DNA from: Serpula lacrymans var. lacrymans S7.9
Taxonomy: Eukaryota; Basidiomycota; Agaricomycetes; Boletales; Serpulaceae
Assembly: GCF_000218685.1 (NCBI RefSeq)
Contig: NW_006763308.1
Coordinates: forward strand, 558,001 to 622,000
Length of the DNA stretch: 64,000 nt
Reading direction: 5' to 3'
Under the pieces are notes generated by a model that worked only from the letters and a program-made list of their open reading frames with translations, did not search any database and had not been told where the DNA came from. A program made the translations under genes and the position numbers. How positions within the stretch are numbered: position 1 is the stretch's first letter; every line of letters begins with the position of its first letter. This document shows positions 1-11,464 of this stretch, one piece after another.

Positions 1-40
1 CTGACAAAGATACCATGAAGGTGTTCGTAACAACGCTCCA

Positions 41-150
41 TACTGCCAAAACTGCGGTTGGAGCAATCATCGCACATACTATTGCGAAGCTACTATTGCC
101 CCGACTGTGACCATTGTGCACCGGGACATAGTTTCAGTTGGTGTCCCATC
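41..150 (+). other. Degenerate CCHC zinc-knuckle remnant (gag-like)
   Basis: One frame reads a C-x2-C-x4-H-x4-C knuckle (about 44-85). A second frame just downstream reads C-x2-C-x3-H-x4-C. A near-repeat of nine bases (tactattgc) flanks five bases at the frame change, so the two knuckles look like one former nucleic-acid-binding domain broken by an indel. Such knuckles are typical of retroelement Gag proteins. No start codon or longer ORF is visible because the window begins here. It could also be the tail of an unrelated zinc-knuckle gene. Confidence 0.3.
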
Positions 151-180
151 CGCAGGGAAGACGAGGATAGGATTCTAATG

Positions 181-908
181 GAATGATTACATGGAGATTG
201 TGAGGAATCAAGTTTTCTTATCACATTCCCGTCATGTTGTGGTTAGCAGACTCGATCCCTGTCACTCCTCTTGCCCTTGGACTAGAGATTACAGCAGGTG
301 TCTTATTACTTTTATCCTTTTTCTTCTTATTCTCTATTCACACTCACGTCCTATCGTACCTACAACAAAGGAGACTTGTTGTAGACCCTCAAGAAGATAT
401 CCAAATGACATAGTAACAATCCAGTGCTATGTCTGGGAATACTTCGGAGGAATATTGATAAGTGAAGAAGGTTGTGAGTCAGCGCCTTCTCATGGGCTTA
501 CTGATACAGCCAATTGCACATCCCTTACCAATACATTTTCTCATACGATTAGTAAATACAATAGATTGGACCACCTTCTCCTTTTTTCTTATTGGTTAGC
601 TGGCTGGTCAGACCACTTTCTCAATTCTTCCCTTTATTGGTCTGACCATCGCCATTCACTATATAAAGAAGTACATACTTGATGTACTGTTCTCTAGTTC
701 AATATTAGTTTGGATTTGCGCTCATACTGATACTCTTCAACCTCATACCCTGATTCACCGCCTTCCAGCAAGGACTTGACCAGGCATTGTGTTTTGTTAT
801 ATAGCTTCGTATTTGTTGCCTGACAGAGACGTCAGCTACGACAACAGTTACAATATAGACGGTGAAGGTACCGAATTTCAGTGAAACTCGAAGCGAATAA
901 GGGGGTAA
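181..908. other. Non-coding stretch, probably internal or LTR-like retroelement sequence
   Basis: No convincing gene. It contains a TATA-like tatataaag near 660 followed by pyrimidine-rich sequence, which resembles an LTR promoter. It ends in a purine run (aataaggggg, 896-905), a plausible polypurine tract just before the candidate LTR at 909. Confidence 0.35.
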
Positions 909-3058
909 TGTTACGATCTCTATTGGACATTTAAGGACTACTCATTTCTTTTTACTCATTAGTTATACCATCGGACCAATGACTCATTTCCTTCACGTTG
1001 TCATGCACCAAAGTTGATTGGTAGCATGGACAGGTGTCAATAATGAAGCGAATATTCAAAAGACTCGCCTTTGCGCCACACAGGCACAGTGCCACGTGGA
1101 ATAGTAATTAATATTGCCTTTTTTGAACTTGTGGCTGATCAGCATCACCTCTATTAGGCAATCCAGTCATGCTCACCTTTGCTTTTCCATCCGGTACTTT
1201 CCGCATTTCGGCATTTCGGCAAATTTTCGCATCGCCACTGGCTACACATTGCATTGCGCCCTCGCTTTGGTCGTTTCCCTTACTCCCCTTCCTTTGCCTA
1301 GCCCCACCATGGGCCCCTTCCTCTCCTTTTTATTCTCACCCAACGGTCGTTTCTGGATCCCCATTCTAATCCACTTGTTCGTCACCTCCACCCTCCTCCT
1401 CCTCATATTATTTGCACCCCCACCTTTTCTGATGTCACCACTTCCTATCCGCTTCCGTCGCCAATCCGTTGACTACCACGTGCCACTGCTGATATCAGCA
1501 AAGCCCCGGCGGCCGGTCCAAATAGGGCAACAGGTCCATCTTCATGACGTTGATCTGCCATCATATACTATCAAAACATCGGTTGCTCGCGTTGGAGCGT
1601 GGGTGGGTAGTTTTTGAGCTGGAGAAGGTTCATCCCCTTGCGTCGCCCATGTTCATTGCTGTCCCATTCACTTGGGTACACTTATCTTTTGTCCATTGTC
1701 TTTGCTACAGCTACACCTACCACACGCTGCCTGGGACTCACTTGTTCCAAATTGGAACTACTCCTCTCCCTCCCTCATTTGATCAGGAGGTCCAACACAA
1801 CCAGTCCATTGGTAAGGCCGTGGAACTGTCGGATTTGGACTAGGTGGTGGACCGGTGGCTCCAGTTTCTTTTTCTTCAGCAGAACATTCATTTACAGTGC
1901 AATTATTTTTGATTTTTGAATCATTTTTATGGACACATATTTTTTAGAATGCCTGACTGACAATAAAGGAACTGTGTTGATACTGATAGTGTTTTGCCTT
2001 GCCCTTTTTTTACTGCATCTTCCCATGACATCATGATTTTCCTGCTCTCTTTTTGCTATTGGACTTTACTTTATGGCTGTACAAACCTGTGACATTACTC
2101 ACAGCATTCATTGTTCTATCTCTTTCTTTTCCTTTTTTTACAATCTTATCCTGTACTACCTACGCAGGATTCATCAGCAAACATTCCTTCTTTCATGTTC
2201 TTTCTCATTCTTTTTGCACAGCTATACTGTGCATAGCCTACTTTTCTTTTACTATATAAACCCCTGTATTTTACCTTGTAAAAAAAAAAAAAAGAACAAG
2301 AACTCCAATCCAGACTTCTTCTCTACTCTCAAATTCACTACTCTGCTACTTGTGATCCAGTGTGGTCACAACACTTCCCACTTCTACCACTGTCAACTGC
2401 TGTCATCGTCACTTCCCACTTGTGAAGTCATTGTTATCCTTTTCAATTAGAGTCCTTCTGAGCACTACAGTTTGTGCATTAGTGCTCATCTATACTCGTC
2501 ACTAAGCACCTATCTTCTATAAATTCAACTATCCCTCCTCCTCAAAACCCACACTCATACACCTCTGGGTTTTACTTTGAAGGACCCTTATACATACCAC
2601 CCCACAAACAACCAGAGCACCCACTGTTCTAGGAGGCAAAGCCCATAAACAAGTTCCGTGGAATCTGGGAGGATTGTGTGTTAGTTTGTTTTTGTATGTG
2701 GTTTTCTAACACCAGTTCTCATCATCGACAATGTATACTTCCGTTCCTCTCGCATTCGCAGTACCTATTATAGTACTTAGTCCTCAACGGACGGACCTGC
2801 CCTAGATAGGACCTAACTCCTATCACCAATTCCTTTCCATTATAAATACCATGTAACAGCAGTAGTATACTCCAATACAATTCTACGCAGTTTACGCTTA
2901 CAAAGCTAGACTCCTAAGATCACACTTCTACTCAGAAGAAGACCAACTCTCGTTGGAAGACCTCCACTCAGAACTATGTTCTCGAACTTGTCTTCGGATA
3001 AGTCTCTTTATAAACCTCGACAAACCCTCAGACTTTGTTAAGCACTTTGTGCGTAACA
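909..3058 (+). mobile_element. Candidate 3' LTR of an LTR retrotransposon (about 2.15 kb)
   Basis: The segment begins tgttacg (909-915) and ends cgtaaca (3052-3058), a perfect 7-bp terminal inverted repeat with the canonical TG...CA ends. It is preceded by a polypurine-like aataaggggg (896-905). Its right edge falls exactly where the Helitron reading frame on the minus strand loses recognisable similarity, so 3058/3059 is probably the insertion junction, and ttccc (3059-3063) would be the target duplication. TATA-like boxes lie near 2253, 2518 and 2845. There is no long ORF in it. It is long for a fungal LTR, so nested insertions are possible. The 5' LTR would lie outside the window. Confidence 0.45.
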
Positions 3059-6000
3059 TTCCCAGAGTGACATGGAGTTAAATGGTGCACAGTTGGGACG
3101 TAAAGTGTAATCCAATACAGTATTAGAGAAGGACGGATTTCCCTGACCAAACAACATTTCTAGATCATTGATTACTTCATGTTCACCATCACTTTCATCG
3201 TCATCATTGCCAGCATTGTTGTCCAAGCTATCATCAGAGTCAACATCAATGCTAGCCCCAAATAAACCTTCTTGAGCAGGCAAGGGTTCTGTATTGTTCT
3301 CTGTAAATAGAAGCTGAGGTTCATCTTGGACAGATGAGAGAATATCCGAGTTGACATCAGCAGGAAAAGTATGAGATATATATCCGTCAAAGATACACCA
3401 CTTCAGCATCTTGAAAGAGTGGCTACAGTAGAAATCACCACCCCCAATAAGGTAGCTCATGACTTGCTGGTGAGATATTTCTTGACGAGCCATCATTGCA
3501 TTAACAGTCTTTGTGAACAGGCTATGGTTAACCGTACTTGTAGGAGCATCTGAAGACTCAAATTTGGACGTGTTTTGCCGAATGGCATACATAACAGCAG
3601 ATAGGCCAATGTGAGTGGGTAATTGGCTTTTTGTGATGTAGTCAGTGATGTAGTAGACAAGTGCTTTAGCAGCTTCACCAGATCCAATATATTTCAAGTC
3701 CATGTTACAGCACAATAAGAAGAGCACAAGATCATTAAAATTGTTGATTCAATAATGCAAGCGGCGCAATAATATTGACTGGGTTTCTTCATCTAGATCA
3801 GTGAAAGCACGTGTTGTGCCATTCATGCGCATGCAACAATGGGCGTCATCTTTCGGTTGTCCTGGCTTGAAGTGCTTCCAACATGTATCACACTGGGTGC
3901 ATAGCCAAATATATCCATGAAAAAGATCTGGAACAAAAGCTTGAAACAAGAATACTTTTTTTCAAGATATTGTCTCCCATAATTATTTTTTTATTTTTTC
4001 AAACAGAAGTGTTTACCAAAAGTGTTCACCATTTGGATGATGCAAAGAGCCATCCATTTGAAAAAAAAAATAGTTATGGGAGAAATTTGTTTTCAGGCTT
4101 TTTTTCCAGATCTTTCTCATGGATATATTTGGCTATGCACCCAGTGTCAGTATGTTGGTGCCAGTTGCACTCAATTGCGAGCAATTTAACAGTTTCCTGA
4201 AAGGCGGTAGCAAATTCGTGGTCATCAACGTCACAAGCCAGCGGAGATTCACTCAAACGAGGATCAGGAACACCATGTTCTCGGGGAGGTTTAGATAAAG
4301 GTGAACCTGGATGCTCGGAGGTGACATCAGTGTCACCTGGCAAGTGAGTGAATATGATGGATTCAAGCCAATCAAACATTGACGTTTTGAAGCTCGGCTT
4401 GTCATTCATACGATCTCGCAATGCTTGAGGCGAAGGATTACCTTTCAGCCACAAAAGCATATGACAGTGTAGAGTCCCCCGCCCTTGCGCTTCCACCATA
4501 CCGTAATGCGCGATACATGTCCCAAAGAGAGAGGCCAACACCACGATTGTAACGGACGATGATGTTCAGAAAGGATTGAATCATGGAGTCGAAAAACAAG
4601 GCTGCAGGGGCAGGATTATTCGCGACAAAGACCGCACGCTCAAATGCGGACATCTGTAGCCACTCGCTCGAAGTGAGGCCTACAATGATGGCAATTAGAG
4701 GGTTCCAGATATCTGCGGGGTTCAATGTGACGGATAGAGCAAGTGTGCAGAACCGCTTCATGAGTGCACAGATTTTGTTACGTCTGCATAGCTTATAACC
4801 GAAAGATCCCTTTAATTCTTTAGCGACAAACTTGAGACGATTCAGCATTTTCAAAGCCCTTTTCTGTTGACGGTTGGAAGACTTTGCAGATGGATGCTGT
4901 TCCCACATAGCGATCAAATCAGTTAAGTGGGGACCAACAGCATGCATATCACTCAAGATTTCATCACGTTCACGAGCGCTAACGGTGAATGATGTATTCT
5001 TACTGACCCCCCTCTTTTGGATGATGTTCCAGCAAACATAGGCAAAACGAGGGTCCTTCTGAAAAGGGGAGTCATGCTGCTTTAGCAGATTCTTCACTTG
5101 TCGTTCAAAAGGTATACGTTGATCTGGTCTGCGATTAGGTTCATGAAAACCACCGATTCCTCAAGGATCAAGATGAGGGAAAAGGTAACTCATCAGACCG
5201 GGGTCTCGCTCATTGATGAAGTTAGAGCCGGCTTGCATCTTAAGAAATTGACTGCCATCAAGCACACGGGCAAGAGCCTCTGCTTTCATCATCTTGTGAT
5301 TCTGAGGTGTATAGTCACCGGAAGCATAACCTACAATGTCCATAACCATTTCATGAAGTTCAGGTTGTGGATCAGCAGCATGAAAGGTACGCCGATCAGC
5401 ATAATCTGAAGTTGCAGCCGCCAAACCATGTGATCCATCCAAGTGACAGATTTCAACAGCTGTAGGAACAGACTCGTCAACGTCGTTTTCGTCTTCAGGA
5501 TAAAGGTCAGATAGGTTTTCCTCCAAAAATGTAAGCCCAGCAATCTTGTACCATACGTTGTGATTGACAAGGAAATCAATTAAGGTTCGCGCTCTGCGCT
5601 TTGAAACAAGCACAGGACGCAAGGACGCAATATTCTCTCTGGTCGGTTTAGTTTTCCAGCGCACAAAAAGGGCACACATCGCGTCGGCAATGACGGAACG
5701 AGTGGGCGGAAGAACAAATTGCAAGTTCACAGAATCTTGAGGCAGGACGGCAACATTACCACGAACAAACTTCTGCGAAGTCGCAATGTTTCCACCAAAT
5801 GCGGGATTGCTACACTCAAGAGCAAAGAGATGCAATATTTTGGTCGCAAAGGCACGAGAAATCATCATGATGTCATACAAGTAGCATTGGTAAGACATTG
5901 TCAATGTCAGGTGGCAGCTGTGGTACACCATAGTACTGGAAGTTGGCTAACGAATCAAGAGGTTGTTTATCTTTAAAAATGAGGCAATGATGACATGATG

Positions 6001-6943
6001 TGCAAAGGAGCAAGTAGCCCGGCCGATCCAAATCCTCGAGGGACCTGTAATCCAAAATAGCTTTATCATACGCTTCAAAATTGTATTGTGATGGGAGAGT
6101 GTGAGAAGGGAGGCAAGCATTTTGCAAAAGACGAAGAGATATGCTATTTGCATGAACACGAATCAATGCTTTTGTGGGTGTGCTGTGGCTGCACACCGCA
6201 CAAGGTTGCTGGGCTGCGAATGACATACAATCTTGCCAGTCTTCAATAATTGTCCGACGCAAATCTGCAGAAGCAATGTACGGAAAAGACGGGTCTGCGC
6301 CAATACAAGTGGCGTGACGTGCACGTTGGCTATCCCGTGTTCTATCATGGTGATTGGGACGTTCAGGATGCTGCATAGTAGGAAACGTAACGGGCTGTGG
6401 TGGCTCAACAATTACACGATCACGTCTCAAAGATTCAAAAAGGAAAGTGAACGGAGCACATTGGGTGGAACACGAATGTGCTCTAAATTTGAGAACTATA
6501 GAAGATTTATTATCACGAGTGGGAAACATAAGGCCATGAGAGGCAGCCATGCAAAGTAAGTGCACTTTTTTCAAGAAAGTGCTGTAGTGATCCATCAAAA
6601 AGCACACATCGGCGAAATTCAGTACTATATATTTACCAGCAGGAAAAAGATCACGAGGATGAATTCTTTCCCCAGAATGCACCATAACAAACTTGAAAGA
6701 GCGCTGAAGGCGGTACATGGTGATAAACAAGTTACAATCGTCGGTAGCATTCAAATCATGATCACAAGGAACGACAGGCAAAATCGGTTGTAGCATTTCT
6801 GATGATTCAATGATTACAATTTCCATGATTACAATTCGAATATGAAGTGACGAAGAGAGGTGGGAGTACATGGTTAGAAAGTGTAAGTAAAGAATGATAG
6901 AATACACACCTCGCTCAGCATGGAAGACAGAAGGGTCTGACAT
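3059..6943 (-). pseudogene. Helitron Rep/helicase-like transposase, N-terminal half, broken
   Basis: Read on the minus strand, the pieces match in order the N-terminal domain of basidiomycete Helitron proteins: a Cys-rich DUF6570-type region (about 5873-6700), the linker, the HUH motif in GRGTLHCHMLLWL (about 4450-4500, H-x-H), and the two-tyrosine block YYITDYITK (about 3630-3680) that would cut and join DNA strands. Breaks: a one-base shift near 5890, a TGA where tryptophan is expected at 5161-5163, four extra bases in a CT run near 4535, a 256-bp MITE at 3891-4146, and a TGA in place of arginine near 3749. The Pif1-like helicase half is missing, because the frame stops at the LTR junction at 3058. 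The copy cannot encode a working transposase. The family call is secure; the exact 5' end is not. Confidence 0.85.
3888..4149. mobile_element. 256-bp foldback MITE, CACTA-like, with TCA/TGA target duplication
   Basis: The element runs 3891-4146. Its ends are cactgggtgcatagcc and ggctatgcacccagtg, and the inverted repeat continues imperfectly for at least 45 bp and then through most of the element, giving a near full-length hairpin. The three bases TCA (3888-3890) are repeated at 4147-4149. Removing the element plus one TCA restores the Helitron frame through the codons for HTDTCWKH, so both ends and the duplication are confirmed by the host gene. CACT(G) ends with 3-bp duplications are the pattern of the CACTA (EnSpm/CMC) superfamily. 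It has no coding capacity and depends on a transposase elsewhere. Confidence 0.85.
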
Positions 6944-7208
6944 GACATGATCTAGATGACATTAACATGAAGAGCAACGTGAAGTTCCTTGCCCTCGGGC
7001 TCACCTGAAATATTTCCTGAGGGAGAGGAGCGGAGAGATCATTCGGTTCACCAGTGGACGACGGCGTGTTTCCCATGGGAACGAAAGCATGAGAGGGACA
7101 GCATTGGAGGGAGTACAAAGTTATAGGAAAAGAAAACTGTACAGTACAAAGATAAGCGAAATTGATGTGGCACTCATCAGAATATTACGTAGCAAAGTAC
7201 AGTCACAC
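6944..7208. other. Helitron flank, no gene seen
   Basis: Probably the 5' flank of the Helitron on the minus strand. I could not find a secure Helitron end (5' TC) here. Confidence 0.3.
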
Positions 7209-7209
7209 T

Positions 7210-7352
7210 AAAAGTTCCGCTGAAAAAAGTGGCATCAATGTCGAAATGGAAACCTGGATCCTACGGGTCCAGGAATAAGAGGTATAAAAGTTCCGGGAAG
7301 AAAAAAACTCCAATGTCGAAATGGAAACCTGGAACCTCTGGGTCCAGGAATG
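7210..7352. repeat. Two tandem copies of a 75-76 bp unit
   Basis: Two copies share aaaagttccg, then caatgtcgaaatggaaacct, then ggtccaggaat; they start at about 7210 and 7286. Each copy carries a short palindrome of the type cctgga...tccagg. The array lies just past the stop codon of the FHA gene (minus strand), so it may be in its 3' untranslated region. Confidence 0.75.
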
Positions 7353-7453
7353 TATATTTCATGTCTACGATGCGTAGGGACATGCCGAGATGGCAAGATG
7401 GCATGAGACAAATACAGGTGGAACAAGGCACATCAACACATTCATCATCTTCA

Positions 7454-10400
7454 TCATCTCCTCGTACGCGTTATTCTAGTAGCTCTTGTCTTTATGGTGG
7501 TATCAATCTCCGTTGTTTTTTGTGCATGAGTTTTAGAAGTGGTAGTGGCTACTGGCTTGATTTTTGAGTGTTTTGTTCGACTTGGAATTGCGCGTTTAGG
7601 GACAGGGTCTTCCTCATCAACAGAGGGTGCATTCTCTTTTTCCATGCCACTTTCTGAGCTGTCAGGAGTGTGAAAGGGTGTAGCTGCCGATTCAGCAATT
7701 TTGATACTCGCCGCCTTCTTTGCAGAGGCAGCTTTTGAGCGTAAGTTGTTAGCCGAAGGGGCTGCTTTGACCACAGCGCGTGTAGCACCTCGCCTAGTTC
7801 TTCCTCCCGAAGTCCCCTCGTCATTTTCTTGCTTCACAGCAGTTAGAGTACTCTTTGCAGATCTCGTAGAGTGTTCAACATTTGCTATGCTGTCCTCCAG
7901 TTGACAAATAGAATCCAAGGGATCGTCATCATTGTCCTCAGTGACGTCAAGAACCTCGGACCTACTTCTACCTTTCGGCACAATCCGCGTAGGCAACTCA
8001 TCAACCTCCAACTCTCTCGCCTTTTTAGTAGGCCTACCTCTGCGGGCTGGTTTCGTGTTCGCTGAAGGCTTCTCGTCCACCGTAGAGGTAATGCTTTCAC
8101 TACTTGTTTCCTTCGTGGCCAAGCGTGTCCTGCGAAGGGGTTTGACCGGTTCTCTACTGGCGACTCTCCGATCCAAATTGGCTGTGGATTTAGGAGTAGC
8201 TTTGTTCTTGGCAACCGGCCGGCTTGTTATGACCTAGAACAAATGAAAACATGAAACATATGTATAATATATGCATGTTCTTGACTTACCACCTCAGGAA
8301 GAGTCGAAGGTTCATCTTCCTTCTTTACATTCCTGATTCGGCTCGCCTTGGCCGGCACAGTTGCAAGCGTGTCCATTGATCGCACACCGTGTTTATCCTG
8401 CTGAGGTGAGATTAATTAGGATTAGGTAGGTAATCACTACATCACTAAAATCCGGCCCTACCTGGTCATTTTCATTCACAGCCACCTGCTTACGACCCCT
8501 AAGCAACCTAGGCTTTGCACGAGGAATTTGTCCTTCTCTCGCAGTCGATTGTGCCATGGTTCCAGAAACCTCTTCCACTTCCGCAGTGATGCCAGTAGAA
8601 GCCTGTGTAGATCGATCTTTCAATACTTCCAATTGGCCAGGCTGACGTTGTTCTTGGTCTGAGTTCGGCACCACAGTATCAGCTATCACATTGACCACAC
8701 GTGTAGTGGTGGGTCGGGACATATCACCCTTATCGCGGGGTTTGGCCGAAGCACCAGAACGTGTCGTTCTTCCTGCATCAGCTGCTGCCCTCACCGAAAC
8801 CTCGTTTACATCAGTGTCTTCTTCGCTATGAGTACCACTGTCCTCTTCCTGATCGGACTTGTGATATCCTGCTGGGGTCTCCATCATATCACGTAGGCCT
8901 TCGAAAGTAGGTGTATCTGTCACGTGTGTACCTTCACGCAAATACATATCGCGCACCCCGTCCATCCTTGGTGTGTGCAAAGGGTGTGCATATCTATGCG
9001 CGTCGGCACTTTTGAATAGATCCCGCACGCCGCTAAAGAGTGGTGTACTAGAACCAATCTGGGGAAGTGAATAGAGGTGTTTAAGGGTGTCAATGGGAGG
9101 TGTGAGAGGGGCAACACCATCACAACCCTCCACTGAAAGTGAGGATGTCCCGGAAAATGCACCCACGGTAACATTTTCTTGCTCTTTGTCAGAATTTGCA
9201 ATGTCAGAATCATTGTCTGCTGATCGAGGCTCTTCGGAGTCAAGATACTGATCGGAACAGTCATGCTGTAAACTGAAAGCACCTTCATTCTCTTTATCAC
9301 TTCCCTCTTCTGAGAAGTCAGCAACTCCTTGACCTGACTGTTGTTGTATAGTCATCCTTTCCTCTATTGTCTCTGATTCATCGTTTTCACTGACGTCCAC
9401 AATCATGTCTTCATCAAGGGCAGAGTTTGCATTTGACGGAGGACCAACGCTCCTCCTCCTCTTCATGTCTTCCACCGTCTTCTTCATCCTGTCCAAGAGT
9501 GAACGAGTATCCTCTTCGTCGTCCCCTTCACTGCTATCCAAATCACGCAACACTGTCTTCGTAGGAGACACGCTTTTCTTCGAAGGAGAAAAAAAAGATG
9601 ATACTGTAGCAGGGAAGGGGTAGAGAGTAGCCTCGCGCTGAAACCCGGGAACTTGACCACCAAAACAGGTCTGGAGTTGTAGTGCTGACTTTCTGCGCTC
9701 TCGGATAGCCTGTANNNNNNNNNNNNNNNNNNNNNNNNNNNNNNNNNNNNNNNNNNNNNNNNNNNNNNNNNNNNNNNNNNNNNNNNNNNNNNNNNNNNNN
9801 NNNNNNNNNNNNNNTGTTCACCCTATACCTCCTGGTTTTCGAGACCGCCACTGACCTCCTGCTTCCCCAGCTTTCATCGGCTTGTCCGTAGTGGCTATCA
9901 TTCAGATACGACGCTCCTTCCACTTTTTCCTTTGGAAGAGGCACAACGATGTCCGTGACCTTCCATTTCGGCTCCAGTCGAATTCTCTGCGCACCACCAA
10001 AAGAGTAACGGCCAGCACCTCGAGTGGCTTCTAGAGCTTGCGTATGACGTGGTTGGGGTGTCAAAAAATCGTTTCGTCGTTGTAAACGTATTGGCGTAGC
10101 TGTGGAGGCAGGTAGAGGCGTTTGTCCTTCTGCTTCTTCTAGTATTTGTACATCGTCAGTAAAGTCAGGTTCATCCGCCTGAGCTGGCTCCTAAATACGA
10201 CGTTAGATGGGGTATTTTATAAGAACAGGCAATGTTACCTCTTCATCTCCTGAGCCGCAATCTTCTACCTGCTGACAGTCATCTTCTTGAAGAACGGAGG
10301 AAGAACGGAATGGCCATGCTAGTCCTTTGACAGCTTCAAGGCTTTTCCTCCACCCACCGTACGGGTGATCTGGCTGTGGAATTGATTCTTCATCGTAATC

Positions 10401-11464
10401 TCCATCCATAAGGTCATCGTCAAAACCTTCCCCATCTACTTGTTCCTGGATATCTAGCACGCTAAACTTTGGCTTGTCTTCCAGTTCCATGCTCTCTGCG
10501 ATGAATTCCTCTACTTCTTTTTCTTCCTCCTCTTCCTCCTTCTCGGTTTCCATCTTCATAATGGCTCTCTGAGCTGAACGAATGAGCACTGCGCGGTGCA
10601 AGGAAGGACGCCCTTGTACATGTCGACGAGGAGTTTGCGGCTGACGTTGAGAGGACGTGCTGGCATTATTGGGGGGGCGAAAGTTAACATTTCTGGATGA
10701 TGGTTCGGGCTTGGATGAATTGATCGGTTCGTTAATTTCGACAGATTCGAGAATAACCAAATCTTTTTCTTCCTCCATCACGCGCGGGTTATTTCCATCA
10801 ACCAGAATAATCTCGTCTTCGTCCATATCGTTACGATGACTTGCGGGATTCTGTTGCTGATGTAGCGGGTGCTTGACAGGTGACCGACCTCGAGCCTTAA
10901 GAGGACTCTGTAATATCTTGAGATTTTCGTTGGGATCTTTGCTGGGTCTGGGACTGAAGACTTCCGCGCTTCGAATCATAGACATACGTAGAGCTCGCCT
11001 TTGGGCTCCAGGAGTAGTAGATCCATTCTTGACAGGGCTGTCAAAAAGGGCGGCACGTAGTTCCTTAGGAGGGTAGGTGAAAATAAAACGCTTGGTGTGT
11101 ATCTCTATTTCAGAGTTGTTAGATACTGGTATTGTTGTGGGTAGATCTGGGTCGTCAGAAGGGAAAACCGGGCATCCGTCAATAGAGAGACCGTTTGCAC
11201 CTAGAATGACGACAAATGCCTTTGAAGGGTTAGTTCCAATATCAAAGAGCGCAGAGTACATCCCATGCAGACCTTTCGTTCTCGAAACACCAGCCTTGCA
11301 TGGACAGAGCTGACTTTGGGATAATACAATCGTACGCTGCAATGGGGATCTCGACCAAAGGTTACTGTTTCGTCGTCGATGGGAAATGAAGCCACGACAG
11401 TATCTGGCTCGAGCCTTTTCATTAGGCGCAATGTTCCATATTTCCCAATCTCGCTAGGGTCCAT
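7454..11464 (-). CDS. FHA-domain chromosomal protein with Ki-67-like repeats
   Basis: Five exons on the minus strand: 11273-11464, 10239-11219, 8462-10190 (contains an N gap), 8290-8397 and 7454-8233. Introns are 48-64 bp; all joins are in frame. The N-terminus is an FHA domain (about residues 10-105, with FGRD and SSVHARL), which binds phosphothreonine. The middle is disordered and acidic, with coiled Glu runs. Around 8880-9080 three repeats read TPLFSGVRDLF, TPRMDGVRDMY and TPTFEGLRDMMETP, resembling the F-K-E-L-F-x-T-P core of Ki-67 repeats. The C-terminus is Lys/Arg rich with an AT-hook-like RRGRPTKK and ends in ITRTRR. The FHA-repeat-basic tail order is that of mitotic chromosome-surface proteins, so a nuclear role is inferred. 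The protein is about 1,260 residues plus whatever the gap hides. No RVSF-type PP1 site is visible, but one could lie in the gap. Confidence 0.75.
9715..9814. other. Assembly gap (100 N)
   Basis: Exactly 100 N inside exon 3 of the FHA gene, a conventional placeholder for unknown length. The upstream and downstream frames do not agree across 100 bases (619 bases from 10190 to 9572 leave a remainder of one), so the true gap length differs or an intron lies in it. Confidence 0.95.

Noticed and set aside
1114..2450. Overlapping plus-strand ORFs rich in Leu/Phe/Ser
   Set aside because: Low-complexity pyrimidine-rich DNA inside the candidate LTR; no domain or codon signature.
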